Shown one piece after another: positions 7,791-15,925 of a stretch of DNA of 34,598 bases. Source of the stretch: Burkholderiales bacterium UBA2647. GTDB taxonomy: Bacteria; Pseudomonadota; Gammaproteobacteria; Burkholderiales; Burkholderiaceae_E. A program made the translations under genes and the position numbers. Numbering within the stretch: position 1 is the stretch's first letter; each line of letters begins with the position of its first letter. Where the stretch lies: contig DENJ01000091.1 of NCBI GenBank assembly GCA_002359635.1, positions 1 to 34,598 of the forward strand, in the 5' to 3' direction. The notes beneath the pieces were generated by a model that saw nothing but the letters and a program-made list of their open reading frames with translations, had not been told where the DNA came from and did not search any database.

Positions 7791-9068
7791 ATGAAATTGC
7801 TTAAGAGAGGAGCCATCGCCTTGGCGTTGGCAGCAGGGTTTGGCTACGCGTCAGTCAGTACTGCTCAAGAAAAGCTTGAAACTTTGAAACAGTTTCGTGT
7901 TGCCACGACCGACTTGAATATTCCAACTGTTCCACAGGACGGAAAAAAAGCCGCGAACATTCGCGAGAATTTGAAGCGCGTCAAGCTACCGCCGGGTTTC
8001 AAAATTGACCTTTTTGCGATTGTTCCCGACGCAAGGCATATGGCAGTTGCGCCGAGCACAAATATGCTGTTTGTTGGCACCCGCAAGACGACTGTATGGG
8101 CTGTTACCGATCGGGACAGTGATGGCGTTGCAGACGAAGTCAAGTCTTTCGCGCCATCGTTAAAGTTTTCCAATCCCAATGCGGTTTGCTGGACTCCCGA
8201 CGGCTTTTTGCTCGTGGTGGAACATAACCGTGTCCTGAATTTTCCCGCTGCGGAGTTCTTCTATGAAGGCCCCGATGTCGCTGTGATCGAAGTAGTCGCC
8301 AAGGGTCAGCTGATCCCATCGGAGGAAGAGTCGTTCAACCATGGGGCAAGGACCTGTCGTATTGGCAAAGACAAAATGCTATACGTGACCTTAGGCCAAC
8401 CCTTTAATGTCCAAGCCAAAGAAAAGATTGATCTTTATAACAAGATCGGCATCGGCGGCATCATTAGGATGGACCCCTTTGATGGCGGCAAGCGTGAAGT
8501 CTTTGCCATCGGTGCGCGTAACTCCGTCGGTATGGATTTCAACCCCAAAGATGGCTCGCTTTGGTGGACCGATAACCAGGTTGACGGACTTGGTGACGAC
8601 ATCCCCCCCGGGGAACTGAACCGATCGACAAAGCCCGGGCAGCATTTTGGTTTTCCCTACTGGAATGGCAAGTTCAAGGTGGCAGGTTCTGATGCTGCGC
8701 CCGATTTGAAGGATATGCCTGAGCCTATAGGCGCGATTTTTCCGGAAGTGGAGTTTCCTGCTCACCAGGCGCAGTTGGGGATGGCTTTTTACACCGGTAA
8801 CAAGTTTCCGGCGAAGTACCGTGGCGGCATCTTTGTAGCCTCACACGGATCCTGGAATCGGACCAAGCCGAGCGGCGCGGAAGTTCAATTTGTGCCAGTC
8901 GGGCCAGATGGTAAGGCCGGGAAGATGGAAGTCTTTGCTTCCGGTTTCTTGGATCCTGAAACGGGCTTGTATCGTGGCCGCCCAGTCGATGTCGCTGTGA
9001 TGAAAGATGGATCGATATTGGTATCGGATGATTTCGCGGGCGCGATCTACCGTATCAGTTACGAGTGA
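7791..9068 (+). CDS. Periplasmic PQQ-dependent sugar (sorbosone-type) dehydrogenase
   Basis: This 425-residue quinoprotein begins with a Sec signal peptide (cleavage likely after STA, residue 25). The mature part is a six-bladed beta-propeller of the soluble aldose/sorbosone dehydrogenase type. Family-typical segments are LPPGFKIDLFA, ARNSVGMDFNPKDG, LWWTDNQVDGLGDD and GQHFGFPYWNG, with the closing GRPVDVAVMKDGSILVSDDFAGAIYRI. It would oxidise an aldose or related aldehyde in the periplasm using PQQ and Ca2+ and pass electrons to a c-type cytochrome. A small cytochrome c and a PQQ-receptor-like TonB protein follow. The ribosome binding site GGAGAAG lies just upstream. The exact sugar is unknown. 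Confidence 0.88.
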   Translation: MKLLKRGAIALALAAGFGYASVSTAQEKLETLKQFRVATTDLNIPTVPQDGKKAANIRENLKRVKLPPGFKIDLFAIVPDARHMAVAPSTNMLFVGTRKTTVWAVTDRDSDGVADEVKSFAPSLKFSNPNAVCWTPDGFLLVVEHNRVLNFPAAEFFYEGPDVAVIEVVAKGQLIPSEEESFNHGARTCRIGKDKMLYVTLGQPFNVQAKEKIDLYNKIGIGGIIRMDPFDGGKREVFAIGARNSVGMDFNPKDGSLWWTDNQVDGLGDDIPPGELNRSTKPGQHFGFPYWNGKFKVAGSDAAPDLKDMPEPIGAIFPEVEFPAHQAQLGMAFYTGNKFPAKYRGGIFVASHGSWNRTKPSGAEVQFVPVGPDGKAGKMEVFASGFLDPETGLYRGRPVDVAVMKDGSILVSDDFAGAIYRISYE

Positions 9069-9128
9069 GTTGATCCCTGACCGCTAGGCCCCAAGCATGG
9101 GGTGTGAGCTGGTCGCTAAAGCCCTTGA

Positions 9129-9167
9129 AAGGGATTCGCAGTCTGGCCTGTCAACTGCGAATCCCTT
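9129..9167 (+). repeat. Perfect 13-bp hairpin between dehydrogenase and cytochrome genes
   Basis: AAGGGATTCGCAG (9129-9141) and CTGCGAATCCCTT (9155-9167) are perfect inverted copies with a 13-base loop. A smaller hairpin (CCCC at 9089-9092, GGGG at 9099-9102) precedes it. There is no T-run, so it is probably not a simple terminator. It may stabilise or segment the mRNA and set different levels of enzyme and cytochrome. Confidence 0.6.
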
Positions 9168-9220
9168 GTCGGTCTGGTTGTTTCAGAAAGCTTGCGCGCT
9201 TTATAACGGTATTGCGTTTT

Positions 9221-9547
9221 ATGAGATTTTTTTTCCTTGGTATTAGTATTTGTTTTTTATGGAGCTTTCCCGGCCTCATAAAAGCTGACACGGATCTTGG
9301 CAAACGAAGAGCTGCGCAGGCTTGCGCGGCCTGCCATGGCGTGCAAGGTATCTCAATGGCGCCCCGTACACCGCATCTGGCTGGCCAGGACCCCGATTAT
9401 CTGATGGAGCAACTCCGAAACTATCGCTCCGGAAAACGCGCCCATGAGGTCATGGCGGTGATCGCGAGGTCGCTCTCAGAGCAGGATCTGGAGGCAGTGG
9501 CGTCCTGGTACGGTTCAAACCGTATAACGCTCGAAAAAGCAGATTAA
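9221..9547 (+). CDS. Small periplasmic class I cytochrome c (c553-like)
   Basis: This 108-residue protein has an N-terminal signal sequence (to about KA, residue 22) and a single haem site, CAACH at 35-39, followed by GVQG. Met78 in HEVMAVIARSL is the likely axial ligand. The pattern PHLAGQDPDYLMEQLRNYRSGKR is typical of cytochrome c553/c4-like domains. The open frame extends upstream to 9104, but only the ATG at 9221 places a signal peptide at the N terminus; no good ribosome binding site is seen there. It is the probable electron acceptor of the upstream dehydrogenase. The next gene starts within 4 bases of its stop. Confidence 0.85.
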   Translation: MRFFFLGISICFLWSFPGLIKADTDLGKRRAAQACAACHGVQGISMAPRTPHLAGQDPDYLMEQLRNYRSGKRAHEVMAVIARSLSEQDLEAVASWYGSNRITLEKAD

Positions 9548-9550
9548 GTG

Positions 9551-11608
9551 ATGGGTACCCGACTGACGCTGCACGCGATGCTTTTGGCGGGTAGCGTTGC
9601 ACCAGCCGTCCATGCACAGCTTGCATCAGCGGCAGAGCCAATCGTTGTATCAGCAAGCCGAAGGCCGGAACCGCTTTGGGATACACCGGCTGCCTTGAGT
9701 TTGATCAGCAGTGATCAAATGGACGGAGCGGGGGTGCGAGTTCAAGCTGCGGAAGCCTTGCAGAGGCTGCCAGGTATGCTGGCCGTTGACCGCGGCAACT
9801 ATGCACAAGACCCGCAACTCGCCGTTCGCGGTTTTGGTGCGCGCGCAGCCTTTGGTGTTCGTGGCATAAAGCTAATCAGTGATGGGATTCCGGCATCGAT
9901 TCCAGATGGGCAGGGACAGGCATCAAGTTTTGCACTTGGCTCTGCTGAGCGTATCGAGGTCTTGCGGGGGCCAATGGCAGTGCTCTATGGGAATGCATCG
10001 GGCGCGGTGATCCAAAGCTTCTCACGGATACCCGAACCAGGTCTGCATTTTCAGGCTGACGCTTATGCTGGTGCGCTCGGACTAAGAAGAAATGGGGTTC
10101 AGACGGCGTTTAAGCAAGGTGAAAGCGATGTGCTTGTTGATTTCAGCGATTTTTCAATCGATGGTTACCGGCTTAACAGCGCAGCGGCCAGGCAGCAGCT
10201 TCAAGCGAGTTATCGCTACCAATGGGCTGAGGCAACCCAGTTACGACTTGTTGCACAGCGCTGGGACCAGCCCTTTGCCCAAGACCCGGCAGGGCTCAAT
10301 AGCGATCAGCTGCGACTGGATCCGCGTCAGGCTGGCACGAACACATTAGAGCGTCGTGTTCGAAAGGAAACGGCGCAAGATCAGCTTGGTCTAGCGATCG
10401 ACCATCAACTGTTTGATCGCTGGGATCTCAGTCTTTATGGCTTTGCCGGTAGTCGCGATAATTTGCAGTATCTGGCGTCAAACAGTTGGATCGGTCTTGA
10501 CCGCGCGTATCAAGGTCTGGGTTTGCGACTGTCGAATCGTTTTGCAATGGGCCCGGTTCCAGTTCAATCGAGTCTGACTTTTGAGCATGAACGTTCAAAC
10601 GAACGACGGCAGGCAGGCAGTGCCTTGCTCGGCGAAAAGCTCGGCGACATTACCCGCGATGAAGATCAACGCGCAGTCTCTGCGCAAGTGGTTTGGATCG
10701 TACAGGCTGATCTTTCGGAAAATTATAGAATATATGGCGGTGTGCGTAATGGTAGTATTCGACTTTCGGCAAAAGACTACTTTCTTAACGATCGACAGGA
10801 CGGTTCGGGCGAGGTGCGATACCAGCAGACAAGCCCCGTCCTTGGCATTCAGCATTGGCTGGGGCGCAATCAGCAAATCTTCTTGAGCACGGGCAAGGGC
10901 TTTGAAACCCCGACGCTTGCCGAAGTGTCTTATGTCGCCGATCCGCTCAATCCAAGCCGTATTTTGCCGCGTTTCAACACGCAGATTGCTGCAAGCAGCA
11001 ACCGACAGTGGGAACTCGGCTGGCGTGGACGAAGTGAAAATCGACATCGTTGGGAATTGATCAGCTTTCATGTGCGCAGTGCAAACGAAATCGTTGTCGA
11101 CCGTTCCTTGGCTGGTCAGAATAGTTTTCGTAATGCGCCTGGAACCGAGCGTTATGGACTTGAGTTTTCTTGGACTGCGCGGTGGCAAGAGAACTGGCAA
11201 AGTTATATCAGCCTTACGCGCATGAAGGCTCACTATCAAGGGGACTGGACGGTCGCTGGTCAGCCGATGGACGGGCGCTGGATGCCCGCCACAGCAGATC
11301 TGGCAGGCTTTGCTGAATTGCGCTATCAGGACGGGCCACGCGTTGCGGCCATTGAGCTGCGCCACCTGGGTCGGCGTTTTGCTAATGATCTGAATACTTT
11401 ATCGGCGCCGGCATTTCATACTTGGGCGATCCGATGGCAGCAAAGCTTTATGCTGGGCAACAATCAATTGACCGCGATTGCAAGAATCGACAATCTACTC
11501 GATCAACGATACGTCGGGAGTCTCATCGTCAATAACTCGAGTCCTTTTGAACCATCGCCTGGCCGAACGGCTTGGGTCGGCTTGCGCTTGCGGCTGCCAG
11601 CATCTTAA
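9551..11608 (+). CDS. pqqU: TonB-dependent outer-membrane receptor, PqqU (YncD)-like, probable PQQ importer
   Basis: This receptor of about 685 residues has an N-terminal signal peptide (to VHAQ), a plug domain and a 22-strand-type barrel. It matches E. coli YncD/PqqU, as I recall that sequence, at many places: NYAQDPQLAVRGFGAR, SIPDGQGQ, IEVLRGPMAVLYGNASG, GKGFETPTLAEVSY, EIVVDRS, RIDNLLDQRYVGSLIVN and EPSPGR near the end. YncD has been shown to take up pyrroloquinoline quinone through TonB. The location right behind a PQQ enzyme and its cytochrome strongly supports that substrate here. Start: ATG at 9551, with a GTG one codon earlier; the cytochrome stop is at 9547, so coupling is likely. 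No PQQ biosynthesis genes are in the window. Confidence 0.85.
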   Translation: MGTRLTLHAMLLAGSVAPAVHAQLASAAEPIVVSASRRPEPLWDTPAALSLISSDQMDGAGVRVQAAEALQRLPGMLAVDRGNYAQDPQLAVRGFGARAAFGVRGIKLISDGIPASIPDGQGQASSFALGSAERIEVLRGPMAVLYGNASGAVIQSFSRIPEPGLHFQADAYAGALGLRRNGVQTAFKQGESDVLVDFSDFSIDGYRLNSAAARQQLQASYRYQWAEATQLRLVAQRWDQPFAQDPAGLNSDQLRLDPRQAGTNTLERRVRKETAQDQLGLAIDHQLFDRWDLSLYGFAGSRDNLQYLASNSWIGLDRAYQGLGLRLSNRFAMGPVPVQSSLTFEHERSNERRQAGSALLGEKLGDITRDEDQRAVSAQVVWIVQADLSENYRIYGGVRNGSIRLSAKDYFLNDRQDGSGEVRYQQTSPVLGIQHWLGRNQQIFLSTGKGFETPTLAEVSYVADPLNPSRILPRFNTQIAASSNRQWELGWRGRSENRHRWELISFHVRSANEIVVDRSLAGQNSFRNAPGTERYGLEFSWTARWQENWQSYISLTRMKAHYQGDWTVAGQPMDGRWMPATADLAGFAELRYQDGPRVAAIELRHLGRRFANDLNTLSAPAFHTWAIRWQQSFMLGNNQLTAIARIDNLLDQRYVGSLIVNNSSPFEPSPGRTAWVGLRLRLPAS

Positions 11609-11706
11609 TGCGCGGTTTGCCGAGCTGATGTTTTAAGGCTGGGTTGATCAGCTGGGCGGTTATCGGATCGCCTTCATTTTTTTATATAAAAATTTTGGAA
11701 GACACG

Positions 11707-12462
11707 ATGTCAAAACGAATATTGATCACTGGCGCTGGAAGTGGCTTTGGTCTTGGTGCGGCGGCAGCACTTGCAAAGCGTGGACACCATGTGATTGGAA
11801 CCGTCCTACATGACGATCAGGCGCAAGCACTCCGACAAACCGCCTTGCCGATTGAGGTGCTGAAGCTTGATATCACCCGTAATGAAGATCGGGAACAAGT
11901 CAAGGGGCTCGAGGTCGATGTTTTTTTCGCGAATGCGGCGCTCGGACAGACCGGACCATTGTCGCTGATTCCGATTGATCGTCTGCGCCGGGTGTTTGAG
12001 GTCAATGTTTTTGCGACGGTTGCCATCACCCAGCAAATCGCGCTTGGCATGCGAGCAAGGCGTCGTGGTCGGATCGTGATCGTCTCATCGATCGGCGGCG
12101 TTCGCGCCGGTATGGGTTCAGGGCCTTACACCATGACGAAGCACGCCATTCAAGCATTTGGCACCGCGCTTCGCGCAGAACTCGCTTTATTTGGGGTCGA
12201 TGTCTGTCTGATCAATCCGGGCCCCTACGCTACGGGCTTCAACGATGCGATGGCTAATGATCCAGGCGACTGGTTCAATCCCGTTGAAGCTGCCGAGGAA
12301 GACCTTGCGGCGATGGATTTTCTTAGAAAACGGATTACGGTCGGTCAACTTGATCCACAGGAGGTTGTCAGCCGATACGTTGAACTTGCCGAGGCAGCTA
12401 GCACAGAGGCTGTCAATTTCGTACCGATTGATATTTTAGAGCGGATGGCTTCACGAAAATAA
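11707..12462 (+). CDS. Short-chain dehydrogenase/reductase
   Basis: This 252-residue classical SDR uses NAD(P)H. It has the cofactor motif TGAGSGFG (residues 8-15), the NAA motif in FFANAALG, Asn100, and the catalytic set Ser128, Tyr141 and Lys145 (SSIGG, then YTMTK), spaced as in the family. The start at 11707 has GGAAG 5 bases upstream; an in-frame TTG at 11644 is further from any ribosome binding site. It opens a same-strand run with an amidase, a second SDR and a carbamoylase, so it probably oxidises or reduces an intermediate of that pathway. Its substrate cannot be told. Confidence 0.88.
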   Translation: MSKRILITGAGSGFGLGAAAALAKRGHHVIGTVLHDDQAQALRQTALPIEVLKLDITRNEDREQVKGLEVDVFFANAALGQTGPLSLIPIDRLRRVFEVNVFATVAITQQIALGMRARRRGRIVIVSSIGGVRAGMGSGPYTMTKHAIQAFGTALRAELALFGVDVCLINPGPYATGFNDAMANDPGDWFNPVEAAEEDLAAMDFLRKRITVGQLDPQEVVSRYVELAEAASTEAVNFVPIDILERMASRK

Positions 12463-12549
12463 TGCTCAAAACAATCAGCCATAAGCACATCGCTTGATGA
12501 CAAGAGCTTGCGCGAAAGAGCAGCAAAATTTTTTCTAAGGAGAACTCAA

Positions 12550-13539
12550 GTGACTCAATGGCTTGCGCAATCATTGATTGCAAAGCGTGGTTTGGGTTGG
12601 GCGAGAAACCCGCAGACCCATGATTTGAACGAAGCGAGGCAGGGCGTCTATCACTACACTATCGGTCCGTACTCGAAGGAGGTGTTAAGGATTTCTCCAG
12701 GCGATCGGGTGGTTGTCGAGACAAAAGATGCGTTTGAAGGCGCGGTGAAAACCGAGGCTGATCTTCCCTCAAAGGTTTTGCGGATGCCTTTTGTGAATCC
12801 GCAAAATGGTCCGATCATGGTTGAAGGTGCCGAGAAAGGTGACGTACTCGCTGTTTACATCGAGTCGATGATCCCTCGCGGTGATAACCCACGGGGTACT
12901 TGCGCCATGATTCCGCAATTCGGAGCACTTTCAGGCACTTCGCTCACCGCCTTGCTTGCAGAAGACCTGCCGGAAATCGTTAGAAAAATTGATGTCGATG
13001 AACAAGGCGTTTACTGGAGTAAGCGGGTCACGCTTCCCTATAAACCCCATATCGGTACTTTGAGCTGTTCGCCGGAAATCGATTCGATCAATACGCTCAC
13101 CCCCGACCAGCATGGCGGCAACATGGACTTGCCAGATATGGGGCCTGGCAGCATTACTTATTTGCCGGTTCGCACTGAAGGGGCGCGCCTTTTTATTGGC
13201 GACGCGCACGCTTGCCAGGGGGATGGTGAGGTCTGTGGTACGGCTGTCGAGTATCCAAGCACAACCACGATCCGCGTCGACCTGATTAAACGTTGGTCGA
13301 TCGAGTGGCCACGCCTTGAGACTGAAAACATGCTTATGACGATCGGAAGTGCGCGACCGCTCGAAGATGCAACCAGGATAGCCTACAAAGACCTTGTGCT
13401 TTGGATGGCGTCCGATTATGGTTTTGATCGCTGGGATGCCTACATGATGCTAAGCCAATGCGGCATTGTACGCTTGGGCAATTTTGTGGATCCGAAGTAC
13501 ACCGTAGGGACTGGGATTCTGAAGAAGTATTTGGTTTAG
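12550..13539 (+). CDS. Acetamidase/formamidase family hydrolase (FmdA/AmdA)
   Basis: This 329-residue hydrolase releases ammonia from short amides. Family hallmarks are FEGAVKTEADLP, HIGTLSCSPE, TPDQHGGNMDLPDMGPGS and IGDAHACQGDGEVCGTAVE, the last carrying the conserved His and acidic residues of the metal site. No signal peptide is seen, so it is cytoplasmic. The GTG at 12550 is preceded by AAGGAGA with 6 bases of spacing, far better than the TTG at 12508. It lies between two SDR genes and before an M20 amidohydrolase, suggesting stepwise removal of C-N bonds from one substrate. Confidence 0.92.
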   Translation: MTQWLAQSLIAKRGLGWARNPQTHDLNEARQGVYHYTIGPYSKEVLRISPGDRVVVETKDAFEGAVKTEADLPSKVLRMPFVNPQNGPIMVEGAEKGDVLAVYIESMIPRGDNPRGTCAMIPQFGALSGTSLTALLAEDLPEIVRKIDVDEQGVYWSKRVTLPYKPHIGTLSCSPEIDSINTLTPDQHGGNMDLPDMGPGSITYLPVRTEGARLFIGDAHACQGDGEVCGTAVEYPSTTTIRVDLIKRWSIEWPRLETENMLMTIGSARPLEDATRIAYKDLVLWMASDYGFDRWDAYMMLSQCGIVRLGNFVDPKYTVGTGILKKYLV

Positions 13540-13576
13540 CACTGGCTTTAGCTTCAACATTTGTTAGGAGAGGTCG

Positions 13577-14338
13577 ATGGATCTTGGTTTAAATGGACTT
13601 AAGGCGCTCGTTACGGGCGGCACAAAGGGGATTGGCAGGGCTATTGTGGAAACGCTGGCTAGAGAGGGGGCCAGTGTCGGGTTTTGTGCCAGAAATCAAC
13701 AGGAAGTTGATCAGGCGCTTGGGTCAATGCGCGCCGAGGGCTTGGCGGTTGAGGCAAGCGCCCTCGATATTGGCGATGCATCCGCGCTTGCTCATTGGGT
13801 AGCGGAGGCTGCCCAGGCCATGCATGGGATCGATATTGTTGTTGCCAATGTGAGTGCACTTGCTATCGCCGCCGATGAGGAAAGCTGGAAGCGGGGCTTT
13901 GATGTGGACATGATGGGCACGGTTCGTTTGGTTAACGCCGCGATGCCTTGGCTTGAGCAGAGTAAGCACCCTGCGATCGTGACCATATCGAGCGTGTCTG
14001 GCCGGGAGATCGACTTCGCCTCCGGTCCTTATGGCGCATTCAAGGCTGCGATCATTCACTACACACAGGGGCTCGCTTTTCATCTTGCAGGCAAAGGTAT
14101 TCGCGCCAACACCGTATCGCCCGGCAACACTTACTTCCCCGGTGGTGTTTGGCAGCAAATCGAGCAAGGCAACCCCGCACTCTTTAAGCAGGCTATGGAC
14201 TTGAATCCGACGGGTCGCATGGGAACCCCCCAAGAGATGGCAAATGCGGTGGCCTTTTTGGCCAGTCCGGCGGCAAGTTTTGTGACCGGTACAAATCTTG
14301 TTGTTGACGGTGCGCTCACCCGGGGGGTCCAGTATTAA
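13577..14338 (+). CDS. SDR family oxidoreductase (FabG-like)
   Basis: This 253-residue classical SDR has the cofactor motif TGGTKGIG (13-20), VVANVSA in place of the usual NNAG, and the catalytic Ser139, Tyr152 and Lys156. It ends with the typical ASFVTGTNLVVDGALTRG. AGGAGA lies 6 bases before the ATG. It is 37 bases downstream of the amidase and probably in the same transcript. The FabG resemblance is structural; the operon context argues for a catabolic role and not fatty-acid synthesis. It is distinct from the SDR at 11707, whose C-terminal part differs. Confidence 0.88.
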   Translation: MDLGLNGLKALVTGGTKGIGRAIVETLAREGASVGFCARNQQEVDQALGSMRAEGLAVEASALDIGDASALAHWVAEAAQAMHGIDIVVANVSALAIAADEESWKRGFDVDMMGTVRLVNAAMPWLEQSKHPAIVTISSVSGREIDFASGPYGAFKAAIIHYTQGLAFHLAGKGIRANTVSPGNTYFPGGVWQQIEQGNPALFKQAMDLNPTGRMGTPQEMANAVAFLASPAASFVTGTNLVVDGALTRGVQY

Positions 14339-14602
14339 GTGGTTTGTGCTGCCACCGATTGGTTGCAACTAAAATTACGAATAACATAACTTATACAACG
14401 GCGAGATCCAAAGCACCACAAAGCGTGACTGATCTTATAGCGTTGCTCAGGTGATGGTGCGCCAACACCCGGAGCAACGCAATGCAGCATTGCAACGAGT
14501 GGATGCTCGGGATGTGCACGAGATTGAACGCGAAGAGAAGATGCCGGGTGCCCTTCACGCAGTCAGTAAACGCGCCAGTCATCAGCGACGAGGACCACAA
14601 GC
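14339..14602. other. Intergenic region before the carbamoylase gene
   Basis: There is no convincing gene in these 264 bases. The first 60 are AT-rich, with a weak promoter-like TTGCAA at 14363-14368. A short inverted repeat (GCAATG, three bases, CATTGC) lies near 14479-14493. This leader may separate the carbamoylase/Bug genes from the upstream run. Confidence 0.4.
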
Positions 14603-15856
14603 TTGAACGCGCAAAACGGCCATCACAACATGCTCAGGATTAATGCCGATCGACTTCTTGCTGATCTGGATCGTTTGCGCTGTTTCGGTGCGCAATCCAC
14701 GGGTGTTGTCAGGCCGGCCTTTAGTGATGCGGATATGCAAGCGCGGTATTGGTTACGTGAGCAATTTGAGCAGGCTGGACTCAGGAGTTTGATCGATGGC
14801 TTGGGGAATGTGCTCGGGTTTTCGAGAAATCCCGGCAAGGCCATACTCATGGGATCGCATGCCGACTCTCAATCTACCGGCGGATGGCTCGATGGTGCAA
14901 TGGGCGTGATCTATGCCTTAGAAGTGGCAAGATGTCTCTCAGAGTCTGCAGCGCATCGTCATCTTGCTGTCGATATTGTTGCTTTTCAGGATGAAGAGTC
15001 AAGGTTCGTGGGCTGCCTGGGAAGCCGTTCTCTGACAGGCAGTTTGGACCACCCTACGGTACAAAATGCGGTTGACAAAGATGGTGTCAGGCTGGTTGAT
15101 GCGCTTAATCATGCAGGGCTATCGGGTACGCCGCGCGAACAACTGGATCTTGGGCGTTATCTCGGGTTTTTGGAAGCCCATATTGAACAAGGCCCAACGC
15201 TTGAGGCTCATGCGATGCGTATCGGGGTTGTAACCGATATCGTCGGTGTGCGCGGACTGAAAGTTGTTTTTAAGGGGCAACAGAATCATGCCGGCACGAC
15301 CATGATGGCCTTGCGGCGGGACGCGTCAACATCGCTCTATGAGTTTGCTTATCGCATCAATCAATGCTTCGCTGCTCATGCCGCACCGCGAAGCGTCTGG
15401 ACCATGGGTCGCGTGAAGCTCATTCCCAATGCAAGCTCGATTATCCCGGGCTATGCCGAGCTCGACTTGCAATTTCGAGATGCGGATGAGGCACAACTTG
15501 AGCGTTTTGCATCACTTGCCCATGAGGTTCGAGAGCTCATGACGCAATCTTCCGGTGTTGACATCGAGATTGTCGAGGCACGAGCGCCGATAAAGCCAAG
15601 CCGCATGAGCGAAGCGCTCTATCAGCATTTAGAGCAGTCTGCACAAGAACATGTCCCCGATGCTTGGATGCATCTGCCAAGCGGTGCTTTTCATGACGCG
15701 GGTATCATGGCCGCGTTTATGCCGAGTGCCATGCTTTTCATTCCCTCAATCAAGGGCATCAGTCACGACTTTGCCGAGGATAGCCACCGTGATGATCTGG
15801 TGCTAGGCTGTCAGGTTATGGCATCAGCGGTTGCTTCGATGTTTGGCCGGCAATAG
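14603..15856 (+). CDS. M20-family Zn-dependent amidohydrolase (N-carbamoyl-amino-acid hydrolase / allantoate amidohydrolase type)
   Basis: This 417-residue hydrolase of the carbamoylase/ureidoglycolate/allantoate family carries a two-metal site. Likely ligands are visible: His86 in GSHADS, Asp97 in WLDGAMG, Glu131/132 in QDEES, His193 in EAHIEQGP and His388 in ISHDFAED. His229 in QQNHAGTTMM and the lid-domain Asn in PNASS match family substrate-binding residues. The TTG at 14603 is taken as start because GAGGA is 8 bases upstream; the first in-frame ATG (14630) has no such site. It would split a carbamoyl or ureido group. Next to an amidase, two SDRs and a Bug receptor, it suggests use of a ureide, hydantoin-derived or N-carbamoyl compound; the exact one is open. 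Confidence 0.9.
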   Translation: MNAQNGHHNMLRINADRLLADLDRLRCFGAQSTGVVRPAFSDADMQARYWLREQFEQAGLRSLIDGLGNVLGFSRNPGKAILMGSHADSQSTGGWLDGAMGVIYALEVARCLSESAAHRHLAVDIVAFQDEESRFVGCLGSRSLTGSLDHPTVQNAVDKDGVRLVDALNHAGLSGTPREQLDLGRYLGFLEAHIEQGPTLEAHAMRIGVVTDIVGVRGLKVVFKGQQNHAGTTMMALRRDASTSLYEFAYRINQCFAAHAAPRSVWTMGRVKLIPNASSIIPGYAELDLQFRDADEAQLERFASLAHEVRELMTQSSGVDIEIVEARAPIKPSRMSEALYQHLEQSAQEHVPDAWMHLPSGAFHDAGIMAAFMPSAMLFIPSIKGISHDFAEDSHRDDLVLGCQVMASAVASMFGRQ

Positions 15857-15925
15857 CGTCCACCTTTAATAAATATTTTTTGTAAAACAATCATGATGCA
15901 AGACAGTCATCACAGGAGACGAGCC

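Noticed and set aside
9104..9220. N-terminal extension of the cytochrome c to a GTG at 9104
   Set aside because: The extension covers the 13-bp hairpin and would bury the signal peptide; the ATG at 9221 fits an exported protein.
10595..11365. 256-codon open frame on the minus strand
   Set aside because: It lies wholly antisense to the TonB-dependent receptor, whose motifs run without break; its translation has no recognisable domain.
13724..14368. 214-codon open frame on the minus strand
   Set aside because: It is antisense to a clear SDR with intact catalytic residues, and its product is a Cys/His/Arg-rich composition typical of shadow frames.
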